A DNA stretch of 64,000 nt, taken from IMG/VR virus record IMGVR_UViG_3300036766_001364, positions 64,001 through 128,000 of that record; one strand, written 5' to 3'. Under the pieces are notes generated by a model, which was given only the letters and a program-made list of their open reading frames with translations, was not told the DNA's origin and made no database searches. The translations under genes and the position numbers were made by a program. This document shows positions 8,284-15,421 of the stretch, piece after piece (positions within the stretch are counted from its first letter, which is position 1; the number at the start of each line of letters is the position of its first letter). The DNA is from a virus.

Positions 8284-9282
8284 ATGGGAAGTGGCATTTG
8301 GAGCCACGACACCTATCGGTCTCGCGTCACGGCGGACGCCGCGGCGGGGAGATCGACGTTCGCATACAGCGCGTCTGCGGCTTCGACGCCGCGTGATTCG
8401 TGGAAGGCGCACGACAGCCTCGACCCGAAGGGGATCGAGACGCGCGAGTCGCGCGACAGCGCTGAACACCCGAACGCGACGGCGATCGCCGTGTTCTTCG
8501 ACGTCACGGGCTCGATGCATGTCGTCCCCGAACAGCTCCAGAAGAAGCTCCCCGAACTGTTCGGGTTGCTCCTCCGCAAGGGGTTCGTCACCGATCCGCA
8601 GATCATGATGGGTGCGATCGGGGACGCGTTCGCCGATCGCGTCCCGCTGCAGGTCGGACAGTTCGAGTCTGACAACCGCATCGACGACGACCTGACGAAC
8701 CTCCTGCTCGAGGGCGGGGGCGGAGGCGGCAATCACGAGAGTTACGAATTGGCGCTCTATATCATGGCGCGTCACACGTCGATCGACTGCTTCGAGAAGC
8801 ACGGTCGGAAGGGTTATCTCTTCATCATCGGTGACGAGCGCGCGTATACCGTCGTGTCGCGCGGTCAGGTGTCCGACGTCATCGGCGACGGACTGCAGGA
8901 AGACATATCGCTCGCAGACATCGTCCGCGAAGTCGGCCAGCGGTACAACGTCTTCTATCTTCATCCCGAAGAAGCCAGCTACGTCGGCGACCAGGACAAC
9001 GTCCGATTCTGGACGGAACTCCTCGGGCAGAATTACATCCAGCACGTCGAGACCGGATCGATCTGCGAGACCATCGCGAGCCTGATCGCGGCCAATGAGG
9101 GCACGATCGGCGACATGGCCGAGTTGACCACGGCGCTCATCGACGTCGGGGCGTCGCCCAGCACGGTCAGTTCTGTCGAACGCGCTGTCGGCTCTCTCGT
9201 CGGCGCCGGGATCGCCGTCGGGACGTCCGAGGGTCCTGGCCTGCCTGGTTCAGACGGAACGTCTGGATCGCGTCGGATCTAG
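8284..9282 (+). CDS. VWA (von Willebrand factor A) domain protein
   Basis: 332 residues. The MIDAS motif appears as VFFDVTGSMH near residue 72 (DxTGS rather than DxSGS), followed by the glycine run GGGGGGNHESYELAL that usually carries the conserved MIDAS Thr/Asn, and LFIIGDERA with the third metal-site acidic residue. A GAGG ribosome site lies upstream of the ATG. It is 21 nt downstream of the J-domain/pseudokinase gene, so the two probably act as a pair. The N-terminal 60 residues are serine-rich and look disordered. Such proteins bind metal and partner proteins; the partner here is unknown. No signal peptide. Confidence 0.75.
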   Translation: MGSGIWSHDTYRSRVTADAAAGRSTFAYSASAASTPRDSWKAHDSLDPKGIETRESRDSAEHPNATAIAVFFDVTGSMHVVPEQLQKKLPELFGLLLRKGFVTDPQIMMGAIGDAFADRVPLQVGQFESDNRIDDDLTNLLLEGGGGGGNHESYELALYIMARHTSIDCFEKHGRKGYLFIIGDERAYTVVSRGQVSDVIGDGLQEDISLADIVREVGQRYNVFYLHPEEASYVGDQDNVRFWTELLGQNYIQHVETGSICETIASLIAANEGTIGDMAELTTALIDVGASPSTVSSVERAVGSLVGAGIAVGTSEGPGLPGSDGTSGSRRI

Positions 9283-9289
9283 GCGGTGA

Positions 9290-9415
9290 TCTGCGGCGGT
9301 GTGGTGGGACACACTTCTGTCTAGTACGACTGCAGTTGGCCTCGGGGGTCATGCCCTTGACGAACCCAGCAGTCCGGCCGGCAGTAGTCGGTTCGAATCC
9401 GGCCCGCAGACTCCA
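9290..9415 (+). other. Intergenic RNA-like element with tRNA-like ends
   Basis: The 150-bp gap before the synthetase gene holds TCTGCGG near 9290 and CCGCAGA at 9404-9410, complementary over 7 bp, and a perfect T-arm-like GTCGG-TTCGAAT-CCGGC at 9387-9403. A D-like hairpin GTGT/ACAC follows the first strand and GACTGC/GCAGTC pairs in the middle. The length (about 125 nt) and the lack of an anticodon arm exclude a normal tRNA. It may be a broken tRNA or a structured leader. Confidence 0.3.
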
Positions 9416-9432
9416 AAGAAGGAGGAAAGACC

Positions 9433-10788
9433 GTGGGAAACGCGATCGTCATCGCCGGGCTTGGTTTCGGCGACGAGGGCAAGGGCACGACGGTAGATTA
9501 CCTCGCTCGCGAGACGGGCGCGCGCCTCGTCGTCCGATACAACGGCGGACCCCAGGCAGCCCACAACGTTGTGACTGACGATGGGCGCCACCACACGTTC
9601 GCACAGTTCGGGAGCGGCGCGTTCGCCGGTGCCGCCACTCATCTCAGTCGCTTCATGCTCGTTAACCCAGAGGCGGTGTTCGTCGAGGCAGATCACCTCA
9701 GGCGCCGTGGGGTCTCAGACCCGTGTGCCGGCATGACTGTGGACCGCGATGCGCTGATCGTCACTCGCTACCACGTGGCGGCGAATCGCATACGCGAGAC
9801 GGCGCGCGGAGCCGGTCGCCACGGGAGCTGCGGGATGGGAGTCGGCGAGGCGCGTGGAGACTCGCTTCGACCTGGTGGAGACGCCCTGAGCATCTTCGCG
9901 CGCGACCTGTCGTTGGGCGCTAGCCAGCTGCGCGCAAAGCTCAACGTGATCCGCGAGCTCAAGCTCGCCGAGCTCGCCGACGAGATCGACGCCGCTGGTG
10001 ACGCGGCCGCAGCAGACGTTGAGGTCCTCACGTCGACGATGCGAGTTGACTTCTACGCCGCGCTGTACGTGCGCTTCGCCGGGTCGGTCAGGATCGTGGA
10101 CGGAGTCGACCTGCTCAAGAACTCCCTGCGCGGCGATGGGACGGTGATCTTCGAGGGGGCGCAAGGAGTCCTCCTGGACGAATCGTACGGGTTTCACCCG
10201 TACACGACGTGGACCGACACGACGTTTGGGAACGCCGATCGACTGATGGTCGACGCGATGCACGACCCGCAGCGGATCGAGCGACTCGGGGTGCTCAGGG
10301 CCATGGCGACGCGGCACGGTCCCGGGCCGTTCGTGACCGAGGACGCCGACCTCACGCACGATCGGCCCGACGCGTACAACGTCGACACCTCGTGGCAGCG
10401 CGATTTTAGGGTCGGGCACTTCGACGCCGTCGCCGTGAGATACGCCCTCGCTGTCGCCCCGCTATACGGGCCCATCGACGGGCTCGTCATCACGCACATG
10501 GATCTCCGAGGCAGCGGCGATCGGGTGTGCGTCAAGTACGGGCATAGAGAACGCGGCGCGATCTCTGATATCGCGATCTCTGAGAAGCCAGACCTCTCGT
10601 ATCAAGAACAGCTGACGTCGAGGCTATTCGAAGCGACGCCTGTCTACGAGACGCCGCCGTTTGACGATCGTGGGTTCTTCGAGTACGTCGAGGGCTTCAC
10701 CGAGAAGCCGATCCGGCTCGCGTCGTTTGGACCGAAGCCGTCTGACAAGATGGCCGTGCATGGTCTCTCTCGTAGCCTGAGGGGGTAG
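9433..10788 (+). CDS. Adenylosuccinate synthetase-like enzyme (PurA/PurZ superfamily)
   Basis: 451 residues from GTG 9433 with an excellent AAGGAGG site 7 nt upstream. The P-loop GLGFGDEGKGTTVDYLAR replaces the usual GxxWGDEGKG; RYNGGPQAAHNVV keeps the conserved His region of PurA; FEGAQGVLLDESYGFHPYTT and the RHGPGPF segment match the IMP/aspartate side. Family knowledge: PurA makes adenylosuccinate from IMP and Asp; phage PurZ uses dGMP in the 2-aminoadenine pathway. No MazZ- or DatZ-like gene is visible in this window, so substrate choice cannot be settled. It is phylogenetically off the standard PurA pattern in several motifs. Neighbours are the VWA gene and a RuvC-like resolvase. Confidence 0.75.
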   Translation: MGNAIVIAGLGFGDEGKGTTVDYLARETGARLVVRYNGGPQAAHNVVTDDGRHHTFAQFGSGAFAGAATHLSRFMLVNPEAVFVEADHLRRRGVSDPCAGMTVDRDALIVTRYHVAANRIRETARGAGRHGSCGMGVGEARGDSLRPGGDALSIFARDLSLGASQLRAKLNVIRELKLAELADEIDAAGDAAAADVEVLTSTMRVDFYAALYVRFAGSVRIVDGVDLLKNSLRGDGTVIFEGAQGVLLDESYGFHPYTTWTDTTFGNADRLMVDAMHDPQRIERLGVLRAMATRHGPGPFVTEDADLTHDRPDAYNVDTSWQRDFRVGHFDAVAVRYALAVAPLYGPIDGLVITHMDLRGSGDRVCVKYGHRERGAISDIAISEKPDLSYQEQLTSRLFEATPVYETPPFDDRGFFEYVEGFTEKPIRLASFGPKPSDKMAVHGLSRSLRG

Positions 10789-10797
10789 CATGACTGC

Positions 10798-11268
10798 GTG
10801 TCGAGCCTTCTCTATATAGGGATCGATCCAGCCACGAAGTGTGGCTGGGCGAAGATCACGTCGTCGGGCGAACGCTTGGACAGCGGAGTGTGGAACCTTG
10901 AACGCCGTCGAGGAGACGGAGCGGGCATGCTCTATGTCCGCTTTGACAGGCTGTTCAGGGAGGTCGTCGAGGCCTCGCCCGGCGCGGTGGTCGCTTACGA
11001 ACAGCAGAGCAATCGATTCATCGGTTCGGCGCACGTCGGCCTCGGGATCATCGCGCACCTGCAGCGGGCGTGTGAAGAGCTCAGCGTGCCGTACACCGGC
11101 GTCACGTACTCGACGATCAAGAAGTTGGCCACGGGTTCTGGTGTCGCCAAGAAAGAAGCGATGGTGGCGGCCGCGCTCAAGAGGTGGCCCGAGCTGCCGG
11201 CCGACACGACCGACGATGAAGCCGATGCGCTGTGGAGCGCAGAGTGCGCGCGGACGGGCATGGTCTGA
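10798..11268 (+). CDS. RuvC-like Holliday junction resolvase
   Basis: 156 residues, GTG start 10 nt after the synthetase stop. The RNase H-like fold is shown by LYIGIDPATKCGWA (first catalytic Asp), VVAYEQQ (Glu), the basic STIKKLATGSGVAKKEAM and the closing TDDEADALW (last two acidic residues), in the same order as RuvC. Length is close to bacterial RuvC (about 170). Phages use such enzymes to resolve branched DNA before packaging. It is co-directional with the synthetase and probably in the same operon. Confidence 0.85.
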   Translation: MSSLLYIGIDPATKCGWAKITSSGERLDSGVWNLERRRGDGAGMLYVRFDRLFREVVEASPGAVVAYEQQSNRFIGSAHVGLGIIAHLQRACEELSVPYTGVTYSTIKKLATGSGVAKKEAMVAAALKRWPELPADTTDDEADALWSAECARTGMV

Positions 11269-11397
11269 AGTCGTGATCGCGCGTCGGCATGATCCGGAAG
11301 AATGATGTCAGGAGAGACCGTATCAGATGATGCGGTATGGTCTATCTGCCGTTCGGTTCTTTGAACGAAAACTGCTCGCGCTGAAAGGTCCTGTCTG
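11269..11397 (+). other. Intergenic region, small hairpin only
   Basis: 129 bp without a gene. A CGTTC/GAACG stem near 11351-11368 is the only structure seen. No member of the GGTTTC promoter family is present, so the next gene may be read from upstream. Confidence 0.3.
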
Positions 11398-12060
11398 ATG
11401 TCAGATGTCATGGCCGATCTCGAGACGCTGAGCACGCGTCAGCACGCGCTCTTCATGTCGATCGGGGCGGTGGCGTTTGACCCACGTGGGTCTAGGGTCA
11501 ACCGCGATCCGGGGAATGTCTTCTACCAGAACGTCGACATCGTGAGCGCCCAACGCGCTGGCCTCCACGTCGACGGAGAGACGATCGTCTGGTGGTTCAA
11601 GCAGTCTGATGCCGCGCGGAGCGCGTTCAAGGACCCCGCGCCGAGACCGATCGACGAGGTGCTCGAATCGTTCGCGCGGTGGTACAAACAGCACACCGAT
11701 CGGTCCAGCTTCGTGTGGAGTCATGGAGCGACGTTCGATATCCCGATCCTCACCGAGGCGTTCCAGCGCGTCGGGATGAAGGCCCCGTGGTTTTATTCGA
11801 GGGTCCACGACACGAGAACGCTTTTCGACCTCGTGGGGGTCAAGCTTCCACCCGCAGACCTGCGCGCCGGTGGGCACAACGCTCTTCACGACGCGATCGC
11901 TCAGGCAGAACACGTGCAGCTCTGCACCAAGCGCATCTTCGCGCTGGCCGGCGCGATCCCACAGCAGTCAGAGGGAGATCCGCGAGACGAAGCCGTCGAA
12001 CCGGTCGTCGACAGCGACGCTGCCGACGGCGCGAGCGCTGACGCCGAGATCGTGATCTAG
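11398..12060 (+). CDS. DEDD-family 3'-5' exonuclease
   Basis: 220 residues. MADLETLSTRQHALFMSIGAVAF gives the DxE of exo motif I; WWFKQSD is typical of the exonuclease VIII/Rv2179c-like branch; SFVWSHGATFDIPIL is motif II (Asp); GHNALHDAIAQAEH is motif III (HxxxxxD). The last 40 residues are acidic and low complexity. This branch degrades 3' ends of RNA or DNA. In the phage it may serve recombination, host DNA turnover or RNA decay; the sequence does not decide. An AAAGG precedes the ATG at 11398. Confidence 0.8.
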   Translation: MSDVMADLETLSTRQHALFMSIGAVAFDPRGSRVNRDPGNVFYQNVDIVSAQRAGLHVDGETIVWWFKQSDAARSAFKDPAPRPIDEVLESFARWYKQHTDRSSFVWSHGATFDIPILTEAFQRVGMKAPWFYSRVHDTRTLFDLVGVKLPPADLRAGGHNALHDAIAQAEHVQLCTKRIFALAGAIPQQSEGDPRDEAVEPVVDSDAADGASADAEIVI

Positions 12061-12065
12061 GAGAG

Positions 12066-12287
12066 GTGGAGCGAGTCGTCCAAGTCATGCAGACTCTGCT
12101 CGTCCAGGGCCAACGCCAGCCAGACGGTGACGCGATCCCAGACGCGGTGCAGGTCATATGCTCTGACGGCACGGTGACGCTCTCGTTCAGGGCCGATCCC
12201 GATCCAAACACGGTCCCCGTCGTCGGCGAGCGCTACCTCGTCCAGATCACCAAGGTGCCCAGCCTCGGTGTGCGCGTCGGAGAATGA
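12066..12287 (+). CDS. Small hypothetical protein
   Basis: 73 residues if GTG 12066 is used, 66 if the in-frame ATG at 12087 is used. Short beta-rich sequence (AVQVICSDGTVTLSFRA...VVGERYLVQITKV) that could form a small barrel. It lies 5 nt after the exonuclease stop and before a promoter, so it probably ends that operon. Family unknown. Confidence 0.5.
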   Translation: MERVVQVMQTLLVQGQRQPDGDAIPDAVQVICSDGTVTLSFRADPDPNTVPVVGERYLVQITKVPSLGVRVGE

Positions 12288-12296
12288 ATTCTCTTG

Positions 12297-12350
12297 GGTT
12301 TTTGATGACGGCCGCTGCATTTCATAATGGCGCTACTGAGTCGGTACTAT
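12297..12350 (+). promoter_or_regulatory. Putative tandem promoters, GGTTTT-N20-CATAAT then ATTTC-N21-TACTAT
   Basis: GGTTTT 12297-12302 and CATAAT 12323-12328, exactly 20 bp apart. A second -10, TACTAT at 12345-12350, is preceded 21 bp upstream by ATTTC. Both lie upstream of the ATG at 12371. Confidence 0.5.
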
Positions 12351-12370
12351 TATCTCAGGAGCAGCGCGCG

Positions 12371-12706
12371 ATGGGCCCACACCGCATGGTCATATCTGAG
12401 CTCGCAGACGGGCACGTCAACCCGATGGGCGCATGCGAAGCGATCGCTGCCGATGGCTACATCGACGCGGCGCTCGAGACGCTGACGCGGGACGAACCGA
12501 TTCTCGCGCGCTGGCTGCACGGCGACCCCGACCTCGATGTCGCGCTCAGGGGCACGATGTCGGCGATCTACGGAGTGATGCGGAGCGACGCCCAGTCGGG
12601 GATCCCGTTCGAGCTCTCGCTCGAGCGCATTCGAACAGTGATCTTTCGCCTGATGTGCGCCGTCGCCTGGGGAGCGGCCACGCGCGACCGGGCGTCGGTC
12701 AACTAG
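12371..12706 (+). CDS. Hypothetical protein
   Basis: 111 residues from ATG 12371, chosen because CAGGAG lies 9 nt upstream and putative promoter elements occupy the sequence before it; an earlier in-frame ATG at 12284 would overlap the promoter. The protein is helical (GACEAIAADGYIDAALETL...IRTVIFRLMCAVAWG) and has no recognisable motif. It heads a run of small unknown genes up to the ribonucleotide reductase. Confidence 0.55.
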   Translation: MGPHRMVISELADGHVNPMGACEAIAADGYIDAALETLTRDEPILARWLHGDPDLDVALRGTMSAIYGVMRSDAQSGIPFELSLERIRTVIFRLMCAVAWGAATRDRASVN

Positions 12707-12728
12707 GCGCGTCGATAGGAGGCGTGAC

Positions 12729-13394
12729 ATGGAACCAGGGAAATATTGGATGGTCACTCACGATGGTCGCGAGATCTTCGCCGACGTCGTGGGAGAGATC
12801 GTGCTTGACGCGGGCGATCTGCTCGTCGTCTCGGCGTACGAGATGTCTGCGTTGCACGCGAGGGTGGAGCACGAGGAACCGATCATCGTCGACGGGAGGA
12901 TGATCCCGCTTGGAAAGCTCGCCACGCTGCACGTCGTCAGCGACTCCGGAAAGCGCGCGTCATACGTCGTCACGAGCAGCAAGATCTCCGACCTCATCGA
13001 GGTCACGAGCGACCAGGCTTCAATCGCCGAGACCGTCGTTCGCGCGACGGTCCGCGTTGCAGACGAGACCGCTGTAGACGTGCTGATCGCGAGTGATCAA
13101 TCAGATTCTAGTGATGAGAACGGCGATGGCGACTCGGGCGGCAGCGGCGAGAGCGACCAGGACGCTCGCCAAGACGAGGATGGCCAAGGCGAGCAGGCGA
13201 CTCCGCCTGATCAGGGCGACCAAGACGCCGGAACGACGCTGTCTATCAATGAATCGTTCACGGTCACAACGGTCATCGATCAGTCTGTGCGAGATGCGCT
13301 GGCCGGTGATCAGTCGACCCAAAGCGCGCCAAAGATCGCGAAGAAGCGGGCGAAGGCTCCTGTGCGCGCGTCGAGGTCGCCTTCGAAAAAGTAG
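12729..13394 (+). CDS. Hypothetical protein with acidic linker and basic tail
   Basis: 221 residues, ATG 12729 behind AGGAGG. Residues 1-110 look folded and beta-rich; 120-165 are a very acidic Ser/Asp/Glu/Gly stretch; the C-terminal 20 residues are strongly basic (KIAKKRAKAPVRASRSPSKK) and may bind nucleic acid. Charge-segregated proteins of this kind are often virion or DNA-associated, but there is no family match. Confidence 0.6.
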   Translation: MEPGKYWMVTHDGREIFADVVGEIVLDAGDLLVVSAYEMSALHARVEHEEPIIVDGRMIPLGKLATLHVVSDSGKRASYVVTSSKISDLIEVTSDQASIAETVVRATVRVADETAVDVLIASDQSDSSDENGDGDSGGSGESDQDARQDEDGQGEQATPPDQGDQDAGTTLSINESFTVTTVIDQSVRDALAGDQSTQSAPKIAKKRAKAPVRASRSPSKK

Positions 13395-13401
13395 GTCGTC
13401 G

Positions 13402-13433
13402 GGTTTCATCGCGGCGAGCTGAGCGACGACAAT
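13402..13433 (+). promoter_or_regulatory. Putative phage promoter, GGTTTC-N20-GACAAT
   Basis: GGTTTC 13402-13407, GACAAT 13428-13433, right after a stop codon and 21 nt before the ATG at 13455. Confidence 0.5.
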
Positions 13434-13454
13434 ATCGCGTACCAGGAGCACGCA

Positions 13455-13910
13455 ATGGCCACAGAACCATGCCTGACGTTCATGAAGTCCGCGTCGCATT
13501 CGGGTGTCCCCGGATTCAGCATCGGCGAATCTGCGCGGGCGATCTGCCGCGCCATGGACTACGTGGTCGGCAGACAGCCGCTCGACAAGTCGGTCGACGC
13601 GGTCCGCACGAGCTACTGGCCGAACCTGTCAAAGCAGGTCGAGGGCGGGCTCCAGCACGTCATATCTGTCGACAACGCCGCCGGGTACGCAGAGCTCTGG
13701 TCGCGCGGCGGGAACTGGTATGCCGTCACGGGCGCGACCATGCCGGGAGACGCTTCTCTCAAGAAGTCGGCGAAGTGGGCGGTGTACGAGATCCCGAGGC
13801 TGCGCAAGGGGCTGGGCATCGAGGAGGCCACCGCGATTTTCCTCTCGCGCCTGTTCGGCGACGAGCCGCTGAAGAAGAGCGGCGGCTGCAACTGCGGCGG
13901 GAGACGGTGA
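13455..13910 (+). CDS. Hypothetical protein with Cys/Gly tail
   Basis: 151 residues behind a putative promoter. The C-terminus SGGCNCGGRR is a short cysteine-glycine tail that might bind metal. The middle is a mixed alpha/beta domain with no known motif (LWSRGGNWYAVTGATMPGD). Its stop TGA at 13908-13910 overlaps the ATG of the next gene, so the two are translationally coupled. Confidence 0.55.
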   Translation: MATEPCLTFMKSASHSGVPGFSIGESARAICRAMDYVVGRQPLDKSVDAVRTSYWPNLSKQVEGGLQHVISVDNAAGYAELWSRGGNWYAVTGATMPGDASLKKSAKWAVYEIPRLRKGLGIEEATAIFLSRLFGDEPLKKSGGCNCGGRR

Positions 13911-14167
13911 TGGGAGACTCGATCGTCGACGCGATCGACGCCGTCCTCGCTGCGGTCTTCTGGCTGCCGGCCCACCTGATCGGCTACAAGAAGTGCAGCA
14001 AGTGCACAGCGCGCGTGCGCTGGTTTCAGTTCGTTTTCATCGCGACTGCGCCGATACGTCGCGTGCCCGCCGTCAGAAGTCGAAGGATCGATTGGGGCAT
14101 CAGGTCGCACACCATGGACGAGCGCAAGGCGCTTCGCCCAGCATCGTTCAAGGAGACAGTGACATGA
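13910..14167 (+). CDS. Small membrane-associated protein with CxxC
   Basis: 85 residues. Start ATG 13910 is within the stop of the previous gene and the stop overlaps ATG 14164 (ATGA). One hydrophobic segment (IDAVLAAVFWLPAHLIGY, residues 7-24) is followed by KCSKC, then another hydrophobic patch. The order suggests a small inner-membrane or zinc-binding protein. Function unknown. Confidence 0.5.
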   Translation: MGDSIVDAIDAVLAAVFWLPAHLIGYKKCSKCTARVRWFQFVFIATAPIRRVPAVRSRRIDWGIRSHTMDERKALRPASFKETVT

Positions 14168-15366
14168 CTATCGCCTTCGGTCAGGTGATCATCGAGAAGG
14201 GTGGACGCCGGTCGCTCGGTATGCAGTCGGCGATCTCCAAGTCGGAGACCGCGACAGAGCTCGAGCGGCGCCAGGACGGCGAAGGACCGTTCGTCGAGCA
14301 GGGCCCGATCGAAGCCGAGACTGTCGACGAATCGTTCACGCAAGCGCCGATCGACGTCCGCGAGAACGAGCGCTCGCTCGAGCACCGGCACTTCGGGCAC
14401 CCCGACGCGCACCCCGTCGGGATGCGGCACCGCAAGATCAGCTCTGACCCGAGCCACAGAGAAGAGGACCACCTGCTCGACGAGTGGAAGGACCTGTACG
14501 ACAAGGCGAAATCGGGGTCGTGCACGCCCATGGAGCTGCGTCGGATCCGCGACATCAGGGGGCGGCTCGAAGAGCTCAACGCGACGCGCATCGAGGACGC
14601 GCGCCGGATCATCGGCGACCAGCTCGAAAACCCGATGCGGGGCGACGAGCGGGTCGAGAACGCCGGGGTGGGCGCTGTGCCTCCGGTCGGAGGCGCTAAG
14701 GCCGCAGCCGGACAGTTAGCCGCACCCAAATGGAACGAAAGGGCCGATGCGCTGAGACCCGCCGGCGATCCATATGCGTGGCCGAAGAGGCAGATGGGGA
14801 AGAATTCGGGCTTGCGAAAGTCTATGGACGCCGCGATCATGCTGTCGAGCGCGATCATCAACGGCAGAGACGAGCCGCCGTATCCGGCAGACGAGCCTGA
14901 GGACGATGGGACCTACGGGGCGATGCCCGATCCCGCCGACGGTGAAGTCGCGCACGATCTCGCGGGTTCGGCGCGCAACGTCGGACCGTACGCCGGGGAC
15001 GTCAAGGAGCGCGGCGGTCCGGGGATCCCCGTCGAGAAGAGCCGACCGAAGGGCTGGACGAAGTCGTCCAGCAGCCAGTACTGGGACAAGGTGTCGAAGG
15101 GCTCGCACGACGAGTGCGTCGAACACGTGGGCGGGAACGTTGACGACCCGCACGCGTTCTGCGCGTGGGCCGAGCACGAGGGCACGGGGCACTGGCCTGG
15201 AGAGCGCCGGAAGGCGGAGAAGCAGATGCCGACGGCTGGGATGGCCCCGCAAGCGCCGCCGACTCCTCCCACGGTGTCGACGCGGCCGACGATCTTGGCC
15301 AGGTCGCAGCCAAACTCGGTGAACGTCTTCAAGGACGGGATCTCCACGGGCAGGCGGCCGCTCTAA
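14164..15366 (+). CDS. Hypothetical phage protein with conserved C-terminal HCW-type motif
   Basis: 400 residues; ATG 14164 follows AAGGAG. The N-terminal part is acidic and helical. Near residues 300-345 is a compact motif: SQYWDKVSKGSHDECVEHV, then DDPHAFCAWAEHEGTGHWPGE. This Cys/Trp/His pattern occurs in uncharacterised phage structural proteins and looks like a small metal-binding or folding unit. The last 50 residues are proline-rich. Probably a virion component; not assigned further. Confidence 0.55.
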   Translation: MTIAFGQVIIEKGGRRSLGMQSAISKSETATELERRQDGEGPFVEQGPIEAETVDESFTQAPIDVRENERSLEHRHFGHPDAHPVGMRHRKISSDPSHREEDHLLDEWKDLYDKAKSGSCTPMELRRIRDIRGRLEELNATRIEDARRIIGDQLENPMRGDERVENAGVGAVPPVGGAKAAAGQLAAPKWNERADALRPAGDPYAWPKRQMGKNSGLRKSMDAAIMLSSAIINGRDEPPYPADEPEDDGTYGAMPDPADGEVAHDLAGSARNVGPYAGDVKERGGPGIPVEKSRPKGWTKSSSSQYWDKVSKGSHDECVEHVGGNVDDPHAFCAWAEHEGTGHWPGERRKAEKQMPTAGMAPQAPPTPPTVSTRPTILARSQPNSVNVFKDGISTGRRPL

Positions 15367-15421
15367 CTGGGTATCATCGACTTGCACACCTCCGCCTCAC
15401 GGGGCGGGTGAGGATCGAAAC

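Noticed and set aside
9433-10788. Firm call of PurZ and 2-aminoadenine DNA
   Set aside because: No MazZ, DatZ or suited polymerase is visible in this window, and motif differences alone do not decide the substrate.
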